Shown in pieces: positions 43,236 through 51,158 of a stretch of DNA of 64,000 nt (the stretch's first letter is position 1; every line of letters starts with the position of its first letter). The position numbers and the translations under genes were made by a program. Below the pieces are notes generated by a model that searched no databases, was not told where the DNA came from, and saw only the letters and a program-made list of their open reading frames with translations. The DNA is from Paenibacillus chitinolyticus NBRC 15660. GTDB lineage: Bacteria; Bacillota; Bacilli; Paenibacillales; NBRC-103111. The DNA lies in contig NZ_BBJT01000002.1 in NCBI RefSeq assembly GCF_000739915.1, forward strand, positions 788,568-852,567. Reading direction: 5' to 3'.

Positions 43236-44273
43236 TCACTTGCCGGCAGGAGGCAGAAACTCGTTCGTAAATGCCTTATCGGCTTCGAGGCTTTTCTCCA
43301 AAAGCTTGTGATCAAGCATCCATTTCGCGTAGTTTTCCCACACTTCTTTTTTCTGCTCGCCCCAACGCGGAGCGTCGTCCTTGTATTTCGGGCTCAGCCA
43401 TTTCTGGCTGGCCAGCACGAGGTTTTTGTCCAGCTCCGGTACCGCTTCGGACAGAACGCCAGCCGCCTCCTCGGGCTTGTCGATCGCGAACTGGTAGCCT
43501 TGCGAGGCCGCCTCCAGGAACGATTTGACGAGCTCAGGCTTTTCTTTGATCACTTTCTCGCTGGTGGCGAGGACCGGTGTATAGTAATCGAGCTGTTTCG
43601 AATAGTCGGTAAGATAAACCATATTCAACGGCTCCTTGCGAAGCTCGGATTCAATGCCTGTCCAGCCGTAATAAATCCAGGCGAAATCAATATCGCGCTT
43701 CACGGCAGTAAAGAAATCCGCGTCGCCCATGTTGACGATTTTCACCTTCGACGGATCGGCCTTATCGGTCTGCATCAGCGAGTCGATCATCGCATTCTCG
43801 GCCGGAGATCCCCACCCGCCGTATGTTTTGCCTTCAAAATCTTTAGGCTTCTTGATATTTTTAGCGGCCGGAGAGGCGAAACCCGACGTATTGTGCTGAA
43901 TAATCGCCGCAATGGAAACGATCGGCACGCTTTGCGTACGGGCCTGCGTAATTCCTTCCTGGTAGCTTACGCCGAAGTCCGCGGCACCCGAAGCGACCAT
44001 GGCGTCCGCGCCTCCCGCTCCCGGCTGGATGATGTCTACATTCAACCCTTTTTCAGCAAAATAGCCTTTGGCTTTGGCGACGTAGAGGCCGGTATGATTC
44101 GTGTTGGGCGACCAGTCCAGAACGACTTTGATGTCCGTTTTCTGAACCGCTGCAGGCGTCTGCGCCGCTTCCGGCGACGATTGAGCCCCTTCATTTCCCC
44201 CTGATTTGCCGCATCCGGCAAGCGCAACGGCAAAAGCCGCGGCAAGCGCTGTTGTACGTATGACCCGTTTCAT
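43236..44273 (-). CDS. thiY: Thiamine-precursor-binding lipoprotein (ThiY, NMT1 fold)
   Basis: The 345-residue protein has a lipoprotein signal ending in LAGC (Cys21), then the NMT1/THI5-like fold: VVLDWSPNTNHTGLYVAKAKGYFAEKGL, QPGAGGADAMVASGAADFGVSYQ, and DFAWIYYGWTGIE. This is the ThiY type, which binds formylaminopyrimidine or HMP outside the cell. ATG 44273 has AAGGAG eight bases upstream. It is the first gene after the TPP riboswitch. Confidence 0.9.
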   Translation of the reverse strand: MKRVIRTTALAAAFAVALAGCGKSGGNEGAQSSPEAAQTPAAVQKTDIKVVLDWSPNTNHTGLYVAKAKGYFAEKGLNVDIIQPGAGGADAMVASGAADFGVSYQEGITQARTQSVPIVSIAAIIQHNTSGFASPAAKNIKKPKDFEGKTYGGWGSPAENAMIDSLMQTDKADPSKVKIVNMGDADFFTAVKRDIDFAWIYYGWTGIESELRKEPLNMVYLTDYSKQLDYYTPVLATSEKVIKEKPELVKSFLEAASQGYQFAIDKPEEAAGVLSEAVPELDKNLVLASQKWLSPKYKDDAPRWGEQKKEVWENYAKWMLDHKLLEKSLEADKAFTNEFLPPAGK

Positions 44274-44304
44274 CGTCTTCTCTCCTTCTTTATCCGCAGA
44301 CAAG

Positions 44305-44334
44305 CCAAAAAAGCGCCCCCTGATCGGGAGCGCA
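44305..44334 (-). terminator. Riboswitch-controlled terminator before thiY
   Basis: On the minus strand GCGCTCC and GGGGCGC pair around CGATCAGG, followed by six T. It lies between the TPP aptamer and thiY and is the expression platform. Confidence 0.85.
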
Positions 44335-44359
44335 CATAAAGTCGATAGTATCCGTACGG

Positions 44360-44448
44360 TTTCCTACGCTGGCATTATCCAGATCAGGTGTAAGGGTCAG
44401 TATCTTTATGGGATACAATCTCAGCCGGCCGATTCCAGCACCCCTGCG
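44360..44448 (-). promoter_or_regulatory. TPP riboswitch (THI element)
   Basis: The minus strand carries the conserved blocks in order: GGGGTGC, GGCTGAGA, ACCCTT, ACCTGATCTGGATAATGCC and GCGTAGGAA. This is a complete TPP aptamer. A terminator follows before thiY, so bound TPP should turn off the transporter operon. Confidence 0.95.
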
Positions 44449-44479
44449 TCTTATTCGGTTGTCGTGCATTTCTGGGTCT

Positions 44480-44507
44480 ATTATAGCATACGGTCCCGGT
44501 TTGTCCA
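44480..44507 (-). promoter_or_regulatory. Promoter of the thiamine-precursor operon
   Basis: On the minus strand TGGACA (44502-44507) and TATAAT (44480-44485) are 16 bases apart, about 30 bp before the aptamer. Confidence 0.6.
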
Positions 44508-44529
44508 GGTAAATGGCAGGACTCATCCG

Positions 44530-45378
44530 TTAAGACAGCCACTCCCGCAATTTTTCTTTCGCTTCCGCGGCATCTTTGTAGCCCAGATCGTGCAGCGCTT
44601 CGAGCCTGGACGTATCCTTCTCCATCCGCCCTACCTTGAACGGGGTCGACGGACGGATCACGATGACTTTGCCCTCTCCTTCCAGCCGTTCGATTTCATC
44701 CAGCGTCCGGTTGTAAACCAGGCTACGCTCCACCATTGCGCGGACAAGCCCCGGATAGGACGGATAAAACCGCCGAGCCAGCCACTGCTGCTTGAACGGT
44801 GTCTTCCGGTAACCCTTCGGGCGGGTGAGCACCACGATATTGCGTTCGTTCCCGTCTTTCATCGACTGATGAATCGGAATGGGCGCCGTGATGCCGCCGT
44901 CAAACAGCGTTCTTTCCTGATACTGCACGGGCTGGGAGACGAACGGCAGTGAACTCGAAGCCCGGATAAGCGAAAGCGACATTTCGGGCGCTTCGTTTTT
45001 CCTGAAAAAGACCGCTTCTCCGCTTAGGGCATCCGTCGTTCCGATTACCAGTTCATGACTTGCTCCGTAAAAGGTTTGAAAATCGAAAGGAACCAAGTTA
45101 TTCGGGATCTCATCGAAGATAAAATCCATCCCGAAGATGCTCTTTTCCCGGATCAGATTGCGGTAACTGATATATCTGCGGTCGGTAACGAACCCGATCG
45201 TAACTTTCTTATTGCGCCCCGGCTGCCGAGAAAGATAAGATGCCGCATTACATGCGCCGGCAGAAACGCCGATTACGTAAGGAACGTACCAGTCCTTCTC
45301 CATTAAATACTCAAGGACTCCCGCGGTATAAACGCCGCGCATTCCTCCACCCTCAAGCACCAAACCAAGTGAAGCCAT
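44530..45378 (-). CDS. Patatin-like phospholipase
   Basis: The 282-residue protein has the patatin oxyanion loop LVLEGGGMRGVYTAGVLEYL, nucleophile elbow VIGVSAGACNAASYLSRQPGR, and the Asp of the dyad in TLFDGGITAPIPI (DGG). It lacks a signal peptide and acts on lipids in the cytoplasm or at the membrane. It resembles B. subtilis-like YchK/RssA family members. It is a single gene; no terminator is visible before the downstream thiamine operon, which has its own promoter. Confidence 0.88.
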   Translation of the reverse strand: MASLGLVLEGGGMRGVYTAGVLEYLMEKDWYVPYVIGVSAGACNAASYLSRQPGRNKKVTIGFVTDRRYISYRNLIREKSIFGMDFIFDEIPNNLVPFDFQTFYGASHELVIGTTDALSGEAVFFRKNEAPEMSLSLIRASSSLPFVSQPVQYQERTLFDGGITAPIPIHQSMKDGNERNIVVLTRPKGYRKTPFKQQWLARRFYPSYPGLVRAMVERSLVYNRTLDEIERLEGEGKVIVIRPSTPFKVGRMEKDTSRLEALHDLGYKDAAEAKEKLREWLS

Positions 45379-45532
45379 TTCCGCCCCTCCCTTTATATCT
45401 CTCGTTCCAATATGATTAGCATACTACAATTTTACCGCTAAACAAAACGGTGCGCATCGTGATTTTACCGGGATTTTCTTGCTTTTGGAGGTCGTCCCGT
45501 GTTTTCCCTATCGAATCCGCTTCTTGAACGCA

Positions 45533-45557
45533 AAATAAAAACCCGCTTCATGCGGGC
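45533..45557 (-). terminator. Terminator of the mnt operon, overlapping the stop codon
   Basis: On the minus strand GCCCGCATGAAGCGGGTTTTTAT forms a 6-bp stem with a T run; the mntD stop codon TGA lies in its loop. Confidence 0.8.
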
Positions 45558-46441
45558 TTTCGGTTATCAGAAAGGCGGGGCCGGCTCCACTTGCGGGCCA
45601 CGACGCCTTGACCGGGAGAAAACAGAAAAGCAAGGACGAACAGCCCTCCCGCGGCACAAATGATACAGCCTGCTATGGACGCGTCCAGCAGATAGGCTAA
45701 CCCGTAGCCCAAAACCGCGCTCGCCGCTCCGATCCCCATACTGAGCGGAATCATGACACTCAGCCGTTCCGTCAGAAGATAAGCTGCCGCAGGCGGCACG
45801 ACTAGCATACCGACAACGAGAATAGCGCCTACGCTTTCGAACGAAGCTACAGTCGTCATCGAAACGAGCCCCATGAGCAGGTAATGAAACAACGCCACGG
45901 GGATTCCCATAGCGGCCGCCGCCGCCGGATCGAAGGAACAGAGTTTAAATTGCTTGAAAAACATTCCGATGAGCAGCAGGCCGAGGATAAAAGCCAGACC
46001 GACCGCCCAGACCGCTTTGGGCCCGACGGCTATTCCGGCAATCGTGAGGGTATCCCAGGGCACGTAAGCAATTTCACCGTAGAGAACGCAATCCAAATCC
46101 AGGTCGATATGACCCGCATAAAGACTGACAAGTACGACCCCTACCGCAAAAAGCGCCGTAAAGACGACACCGATGGAAGCATCGGCCTGTACCCCGCTTT
46201 GCTTAAAAAACTGGATCAAAAAAACGGTAAGCAGACCGACCGCGGATGCCCCCAGCATCATGACGAAGGAATCCCGGGAGCCGCTGATCAGAAATGCGAT
46301 CACAATACCCGGCAGAACGGAATGACTGATGGCGTCGCCGATCATGGCCATATTCCTCAGTACCAGGAAACACCCGACCAGCGAGCAGGCGCAAGCGACA
46401 AGAACGCCGGTTAGAATAATCCATCCGCTAATCACCGACAC
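45548..46441 (-). CDS. mntD: Manganese/zinc ABC transporter permease, MntD type
   Basis: The 297-residue ABC-3 family permease has about nine membrane segments (VISGWIILTGVLVACACSLVGCFLVLRNMAMIGDAISHSVLPGIV is the conserved start, given here as the family pattern). Its 5' end overlaps mntC by 14 bases. A GTG at 46441 is used; a GTG two codons on has better ribosome spacing. It forms the membrane channel with MntC. Position fourth in the mntABCD order. Confidence 0.88.
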   Translation of the reverse strand: MSVISGWIILTGVLVACACSLVGCFLVLRNMAMIGDAISHSVLPGIVIAFLISGSRDSFVMMLGASAVGLLTVFLIQFFKQSGVQADASIGVVFTALFAVGVVLVSLYAGHIDLDLDCVLYGEIAYVPWDTLTIAGIAVGPKAVWAVGLAFILGLLLIGMFFKQFKLCSFDPAAAAAMGIPVALFHYLLMGLVSMTTVASFESVGAILVVGMLVVPPAAAYLLTERLSVMIPLSMGIGAASAVLGYGLAYLLDASIAGCIICAAGGLFVLAFLFSPGQGVVARKWSRPRLSDNRKPA

Positions 46442-47378
46442 TCACCCCTTCTCTTTGCGCTCTCTTACTCTCGTACGGGAGCTTCGCCTTTTGAACCGAA
46501 CGGTATGCCGACCATTTAAGCAGAAGTTTGGGCATAAGTCCCTTGCTCGCGCCGAACACGAGCGAAACCAGGAACCAGGCCGTTGCCGCAAGAACGCTGA
46601 GCGGCCCCGTCGGCATATTGCTGCCGATCGTGCTGAACAGTGTGCCAAGCGCCCCGCTTATCGCACCGAACAACCCGGACAGAACGACCATGGTTCCGAG
46701 CTTTTCCGTCCAGTATCTTGCCGCGACCGCCGGGGTGATGAGCAGCGCCGCCATCAGAACGACCCCCACCGCTTGAATGCCCGTAACGACGGCAACCAAA
46801 ATGAGCAGCAGGACAAACTGGTCGAGCAGCGCGGTCGGATAACCGATTCCTTTGGCAAATCCCGTATCGAAACTGGTAAGCTTCAGCTCTTTGTAAAACA
46901 GCGAGCAGACGAGCAAAAGCAGTACGGAAACGCCCGCCATGGTGTAGACGTCCTTCATGACCATGGATGCCGCCTGTCCGAACAGGAACTTATCCAGTCC
47001 GCTCTGATTGCCGCTGGGACTATGCTGAATCTGAGTCAGCAGAACAATCCCGAAACCGAAAAACACCGATAAAACGATGCCTAGAGCCGTGTCCTGCTTT
47101 ATTTTGGAGTGCCGGGTCATCCAGCCGATACTTAACGTAGCTAACAAACCCGAGATGGCGGCCCCGGCAAGAAAGCCCAGGATTGACTTGGACCCGGTCA
47201 CCATAAAAGCCGCGCAGACGCCTGGCAGCGCCGCGTGCGACAGTGCGTCTCCCATTAAAGACTGCTTCCGCAAATAAGCAAAACTTCCCAGCACACCGCC
47301 GCTGAGTCCCAGCAGCGAACTGCCGTAGAGAATCCACTGCGTGTTGGGATCCTTCAAGGCTTCCAACCATGTAAGCAA
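46428..47378 (-). CDS. mntC: Manganese ABC transporter permease, MntC type
   Basis: The 316-residue ABC-3 permease has the family N-terminus GSLLGLSGGVLGSFAYLRKQSLMGDALSHAALPGV and ends in a basic cytoplasmic tail (YRSVQKAKLPYESKRAQRE). It starts at TTG 47378 with GGAG ten bases upstream. MntC and MntD form the channel heterodimer in B. subtilis. It lies 27 bp after mntB and overlaps mntD. Confidence 0.88.
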   Translation of the reverse strand: MLTWLEALKDPNTQWILYGSSLLGLSGGVLGSFAYLRKQSLMGDALSHAALPGVCAAFMVTGSKSILGFLAGAAISGLLATLSIGWMTRHSKIKQDTALGIVLSVFFGFGIVLLTQIQHSPSGNQSGLDKFLFGQAASMVMKDVYTMAGVSVLLLLVCSLFYKELKLTSFDTGFAKGIGYPTALLDQFVLLLILVAVVTGIQAVGVVLMAALLITPAVAARYWTEKLGTMVVLSGLFGAISGALGTLFSTIGSNMPTGPLSVLAATAWFLVSLVFGASKGLMPKLLLKWSAYRSVQKAKLPYESKRAQREGVSVGD

Positions 47379-47405
47379 AGCAATCCCTCTCCTTTCCGTC
47401 AGCTT

Positions 47406-48173
47406 CTACAAACGCCGGTCCAGCAGAGCCAGACGACCCCCGTAAGTTTTTTGAAGATTGTTGCGGTTAAAGACCTCCGACACGGGACCTGCGGCAATCA
47501 GACCGACATTCAGCAGCATGACCGTATCGAAGTATTCTTCCACAGTCGACAAGTCATGATGGACGACCAGCACTGTTTTACCCTGATTTTTCAGCTCTTC
47601 CAGCAGGCTGATAATCGCACGCTCCGTTGCGGCATCCACACCGACGAACGGCTCATCCATAAAGTACAAGTCCGCCTTTTGAGCCAGAGCTCTTGCCAGA
47701 AAAACGCGCTGCTGCTGCCCGCCGGACAACTGGCTGATCTGACGGGAGGCAAAGTCGGCCATCCCGACCTTTTCCAGGCAATCCAGGGCCAGCTTACGTT
47801 CGGCCCCGCCGGGTCTGCGGAACCAGCCGAGCCGGCCGTAGGTTCCCATCGTGACGACATCAAGCGCGTTCGTAGGGAAATCCCAGTCCACTGACTCCCG
47901 CTGCGGAACGTAACCGACCCGTTTGCGCTGTTCCCGGTACGGCTTGCCGTAAACGGACACACGCCCCTCCACACGCGGGATTAAACCGAGCGCCGCCTTG
48001 ATCAGGGTCGATTTACCCGCACCGTTCGGTCCGACTATGCCGACCAGACTTCCTTCGGGAGCCGCGAAAGTGACTTGCCTGAGTACCGGCTGCTTCCGGT
48101 AAGCGACGGTCATATCTTCAATGAGCAGGGGCGGCTTTGACCGGTTCTCCTGCACGAGCTGCTGAATCTGCAT
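47406..48173 (-). CDS. mntB: Manganese ABC transporter, ATP-binding protein
   Basis: The 255-residue ATPase has Walker [16 protein letters not shown], the metal-family [14 protein letters not shown]-loop, signature [15 protein letters not shown] and Walker [13 protein letters not shown]. The Q-loop text is typical of Mn/Zn/Fe (ABC-3) importers. ATG 48173 follows GGAGGATG. It is second in the mntABCD operon. Confidence 0.92.
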   Translation of the reverse strand: MQIQQLVQENRSKPPLLIEDMTVAYRKQPVLRQVTFAAPEGSLVGIVGPNGAGKSTLIKAALGLIPRVEGRVSVYGKPYREQRKRVGYVPQRESVDWDFPTNALDVVTMGTYGRLGWFRRPGGAERKLALDCLEKVGMADFASRQISQLSGGQQQRVFLARALAQKADLYFMDEPFVGVDAATERAIISLLEELKNQGKTVLVVHHDLSTVEEYFDTVMLLNVGLIAAGPVSEVFNRNNLQKTYGGRLALLDRRL

Positions 48174-48194
48174 GATGCATCCTCCTCGGTTCGT

Positions 48195-49178
48195 TTATTT
48201 CAAAGCTTTCACGATCGTGTCGACGTTGTGGCGGACCATTCCGATGTATGTCCCTTCGTTCGTGCCTTCCTCACCCATCGCGTCGGAATACAAAGTACCT
48301 CCGATCTTCACCTCATGGCCTTTCTGCTTCGCGCCTTCGATAACGGCGTCTATGGCTTTCTGGGGAACGCTGGATTCGATAAAAACGGCTTTGATTTTAT
48401 TGGCCACCAGAAAATCGCGCAGATCGGTCACGTCCTTAGACCCGTATTCGGAAGCCGTGCTCATCCCTTGAAGACCCATAACCTTGATGCCGTATGCGTC
48501 ACCGAAATAACCGAAGGCGTCATGTGCGGTAACGAGAACCCGGGCGCCCTCGGGTATGGAGGCGATTTCGGACCGGGTGTAGCTATCCAGTTCTTTTAAT
48601 TTCGCCAAATAGGCGTCGGACTTGCCGCGGTAATCCCGTTCGTGAGCGGAATCGAATTTGATCAGTTCATCCCGGACTTTTTCCGAAGCGGTCATCCAGT
48701 TTTTTACATTAAACCAGATGTGGGGGTCGTACTGGGTACCGGCATCGTCTCCGGAACGGAGCTCCTTGCGGTCAATGGGATCGGACACGGCAACCGTCGG
48801 TTTTTTGCCCCCCATTTGTTCCAAAATCTCCGTCATCTTCCCTTCCAGATGCAGACCGTTATAAAAAATGATGTCCGCTTTGTCAAGTTTCGAGATATCT
48901 CCCTGGGAAGCTTTGTACAGATGGGGATCGACTCCCGATTTCATCAAACTGGTTACTTCTACATGTTCTCCGCCTATCTCGCGCGCAATATCGGCAATCA
49001 TACCGATTGTGGTCGTAATGCGGACCTTGCCTGCGTCTACGGCCTTCTCCCCGGCCATTGCGGAAGGTTCGGAACTGCAAGCCGACAGAGCTATCACGCT
49101 TCCGGCGATCAGAACCACCAGGGACATGCCCTTCCATCTCCCGCGTCTTTTGGCAGCCCGTTCATGCAATCGATTCAT
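48195..49178 (-). CDS. mntA: Manganese-binding lipoprotein
   Basis: The 327-residue protein has a basic 18-residue lead before the lipoprotein signal, with lipobox LSAC (Cys34). The cluster A-I metal-binding fold follows: TTIGMIADIAREIGGEHVEVTSLMKSGVDPHLY (first His), DPHIWFNVKNW (second His), VLVTAHDAFGYFG (Glu/His region), and KAVFIESSVPQKAID. Without the long His/Asp loop of zinc proteins, manganese is the more likely metal. The MntR-like palindromes upstream support this. ATG 49178 has GGAGGA upstream. Confidence 0.9.
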   Translation of the reverse strand: MNRLHERAAKRRGRWKGMSLVVLIAGSVIALSACSSEPSAMAGEKAVDAGKVRITTTIGMIADIAREIGGEHVEVTSLMKSGVDPHLYKASQGDISKLDKADIIFYNGLHLEGKMTEILEQMGGKKPTVAVSDPIDRKELRSGDDAGTQYDPHIWFNVKNWMTASEKVRDELIKFDSAHERDYRGKSDAYLAKLKELDSYTRSEIASIPEGARVLVTAHDAFGYFGDAYGIKVMGLQGMSTASEYGSKDVTDLRDFLVANKIKAVFIESSVPQKAIDAVIEGAKQKGHEVKIGGTLYSDAMGEEGTNEGTYIGMVRHNVDTIVKALK

Positions 49179-49240
49179 TTTGTTCTCCTCCTGATCTTTA
49201 GTAAGCGAACTGATTAAGCGGTTTACCCCTCTTTATATAC

Positions 49241-49258
49241 ATTTTCCCTACGGAAATT
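49241..49258. promoter_or_regulatory. MntR-like palindrome 1
   Basis: TTTCC and GGAAA arms around CTAC (ATTTTCCCTACGGAAATT) lie about 65 bp upstream of mntA. The arms match those of the next box. Confidence 0.45.
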
Positions 49259-49260
49259 TT

Positions 49261-49276
49261 GTTTCCCCAAGGAAAC
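49261..49276. promoter_or_regulatory. MntR-like palindrome 2
   Basis: GTTTCCCCAAGGAAAC is a near-perfect 16-bp palindrome (GTTTCC / GGAAAC) like the GGAAAC half of known MntR boxes. Confidence 0.55.
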
Positions 49277-49333
49277 ATAAAGGGCAAAAAAAAGTTCTCT
49301 TTTCACTATTATTATTCCCTAAAAATATAAATA

Positions 49334-49350
49334 TTGCAATAGGGAAACTT
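49334..49350. promoter_or_regulatory. MntR-box-like site 3
   Basis: TTGCAATAGGGAAACTT resembles the B. subtilis MntR operators of the form TTTGC..GGGAAACTT (from memory). Confidence 0.5.
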
Positions 49351-49382
49351 TTTTAACAAAAGGAAAAATATCTGCGCCTGCA

Positions 49383-49431
49383 CAAAAAAAAAAAAAAAAA
49401 GAAACGCTGCCCTTATCGGAAACAGCGCCGG
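49383..49431 (-). terminator. Terminator with a 17-base T run
   Basis: On the minus strand GGCGCTG...CAGCG form the stem (about 49405-49430), followed by TTTC and an uninterrupted run of 17 T (plus-strand A run at 49383-49399). It ends the small gene at 49481 and shields mntA from it. Confidence 0.75.
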
Positions 49432-49480
49432 ATCAAGTCTATTCAGAGTGGTTATCAAGCGGACGAACCCTCTTCAGGTT

Positions 49481-49618
49481 TTACGATTCGTTTTTATTGA
49501 TTTCGTTTAAGCTCGGCGGATACTCCGATGCTTTGCGTGAATTTAAGGTCACTGCTTCCGATTTCAACCGGCTTTTGTTTTGCTTATCGTCTATTTTGGT
49601 CGATTTGTTGAACGGCAT
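49481..49618 (-). CDS. Small basic hydrophilic protein, 45 residues, unknown
   Basis: ATG 49618 has an ideal GGAGGTG ribosome site seven bases upstream, and the frame ends at TAA 49481, about 50 bases before a strong terminator. The product (MPFNKSTKIDDKQNKSRLK...LNEINKNES) is rich in K, N, S and E, has no hydrophobic segment and is probably disordered. No family is recognised. It lies upstream of mntA on the same strand but is insulated from it. Small proteins of this type are often spore-linked or stress-linked; that is only a guess. Confidence 0.6.
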   Translation of the reverse strand: MPFNKSTKIDDKQNKSRLKSEAVTLNSRKASEYPPSLNEINKNES

Positions 49619-49856
49619 TCTCTCATTCACCTCCGCTTTCGTTATCTTCCGTAGGGTGCCCAAATCTCGCCACTCCATAACGGATTGTTCCGCGATTCCG
49701 GATCACCTTTTGAATTGTCAGAATATTGTGTCGAAATTTTGGCACGTTTATCGAGTTTTGCGCTTACCCAGGAAATATAGTTCCGCTCAGGGAAATAACC
49801 GAATGAATCAATCTGCCCGCAAATGTACATCGTATAGAAAAAGGAGGTTGTTACGC

Positions 49857-50174
49857 ATGGTAGAAAGTCAGCAGCATCAGCAGTTTATCCGGCATGCCGT
49901 CGAGGCGGCGGACGCGGCCATTCTGGCGGCGCAGGAAGCGGAGCACGAGCTTCAGGGGGCCATTACACAGGCCGATCCGAATGCGATCCAGCGGGCACAG
50001 GCCAAATTGGGCTCGGCCAAACGTCAGGTAGCCGAAGCGGCCGCCCAAATCCATTCGTTCGACGGGGATCGGTACGGTCAGCAGCTCCAACAGACGATCG
50101 AACAACTGCAGCAAGCCAAGCAGGATTTGGATGTAAGCGAGGATCATTACCATACGCCGAAGCAAGTCCGGTGA
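49857..50174 (+). CDS. Helical hydrophilic protein, 105 residues, unknown
   Basis: ATG 49857 follows AAAGGAGG by nine bases. The protein is almost all alpha-helical with a heptad-like pattern of A, Q, E and L (VEAADAAILAAQEAEHELQGAIT, YGQQLQQTIEQLQQAKQDL), suggesting a coiled coil or a two-helix hairpin. It has no signal peptide, no Cys and no membrane segment. A compact terminator follows. I do not recognise a family; its length and composition fit small Paenibacillus proteins of unknown role. Confidence 0.75.
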   Translation: MVESQQHQQFIRHAVEAADAAILAAQEAEHELQGAITQADPNAIQRAQAKLGSAKRQVAEAAAQIHSFDGDRYGQQLQQTIEQLQQAKQDLDVSEDHYHTPKQVR

Positions 50175-50177
50175 ATT

Positions 50178-50205
50178 ACGCTCCGAAAGGAGCTTTTTCT
50201 TTTTG
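50178..50205 (+). terminator. Short terminator after the helical protein gene
   Basis: GCTCC-GAAA-GGAGC with a stable GAAA tetraloop, followed by TTTTTCTTTTT. Confidence 0.8.
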
Positions 50206-50296
50206 AAAAAATTCTACATTATGATAAACTATTCAGGGTATATAAAGCGCCGGCCTTATCTTAAAGGGCGCTGAACAGGGAGGGCCTTCATAATTT

Positions 50297-50926
50297 ATGT
50301 TAGTCATTGGGATAGCCGGGGGAACCGGTTCGGGAAAATCAACGGTCGCCCGTTCGATCATAGACGAGCTCGGAACGAAAAACGTTACACTCATTTGCCA
50401 AGATAATTACTACGCGGACCGCAGCGAGCTGTCCATGGATGAACGCGCCAAAATCAATTACGATCATCCGAACGCGTTTGAAAATGAACTTCTGCTGAAG
50501 CATCTCGGCGAACTTCGGAAAGGCCGTGAGATTCAGGTCCCGATATATGATTTTACACAGCATGCCCGTTCCTCCGAAACGCTTCACATTCTAGGCACGC
50601 CGATCATTGTGATCGAAGGCATCCACGTCCTGACGGACGAGCATCTGCGCAAAGCGCTCGATATCAAAGTGTTTGTCGACACGGACCCGGACGTCAGAAT
50701 TCTGCGCCGCATCATGCGGGATACGAACGAACGTGGCCGCTCTCTGGAATCGGTTGTCGATCAATACATCACGACGGTAAAACCGATGCATGATGCCTTT
50801 ATCGAGCCATCCAAAAAGTATGCGGACATCATCATTCCCGAAGGCGGAGAAAACGAGATCGGCATACGCCTGCTCACCACCTTAACGGAAAGCTATATGG
50901 ATACCCTGCTGACGGATCTTAATTAA
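50297..50926 (+). CDS. udk: Uridine kinase
   Basis: The 209-residue protein has the Walker A GIAGGTGSGKSTVARSI, the substrate text ICQDNYYADRSELS and YDHPNAFE, PIYDFTQHARSSET, and IVIEGIHVL with RRIMRDTNERGRSLESVVDQY. These are the uridine kinase hallmarks. It phosphorylates uridine and cytidine in pyrimidine salvage. GGAGG precedes ATG 50297 at a rather long 13 bases. It stands alone between terminators. Confidence 0.92.
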   Translation: MLVIGIAGGTGSGKSTVARSIIDELGTKNVTLICQDNYYADRSELSMDERAKINYDHPNAFENELLLKHLGELRKGREIQVPIYDFTQHARSSETLHILGTPIIVIEGIHVLTDEHLRKALDIKVFVDTDPDVRILRRIMRDTNERGRSLESVVDQYITTVKPMHDAFIEPSKKYADIIIPEGGENEIGIRLLTTLTESYMDTLLTDLN

Positions 50927-50957
50927 CGCCAAAAGCAGCGGCTTCAACCGCAAAAGC

Positions 50958-51005
50958 ACAAAAAAAGACCTGGATACAGCTTCGGCTGCATTCAGGTCTT
51001 TTTAA
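50958..51005. terminator. Bidirectional terminator after udk
   Basis: AAAAAAAGACCTG pairs with CAGGTCTTTTT, with an inner CAGC-TTCG-GCTG hairpin. Confidence 0.85.
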
Positions 51006-51059
51006 GTTGGAAAAGGATCGCCGCCTCGTAAGCCGACGTCTGCTGCAGCCAGGCTTATC

Positions 51060-51125
51060 CGGCCGGCAGGCCGCAAGTCGCGCGGACAGCCGCGCGGATA
51101 GATAGACACCTGCGGGCCGCCGGCC
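51060..51125. repeat. Nested GC-rich inverted repeat
   Basis: GGCCGGCAGGCCGC (51061-51074) is matched at 12 of 14 positions by the complement of 51112-51125. Inside is a perfect hairpin CGCGCGG-ACAG-CCGCGCG (51079-51096). It lies between the converging udk and transporter genes with no T run. Confidence 0.6.
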
Positions 51126-51158
51126 GATCGCAAACCGGACGATCATCCCCAGGGCATT

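Larger units (their letters stand above)
49179..49380. other. Control region upstream of mntA
   Basis: AT-rich 200 bp with three MntR-like sites and a TATATA at 49234-49239 that could serve as the mntA -10 box. No coding is seen. Confidence 0.45.

Noticed and set aside
49383..49399. A17 tract as a sequencing artefact only
   Set aside because: It follows a proper stem on the minus strand, so it is better explained as a terminator T run, though its exact length could be imprecise.
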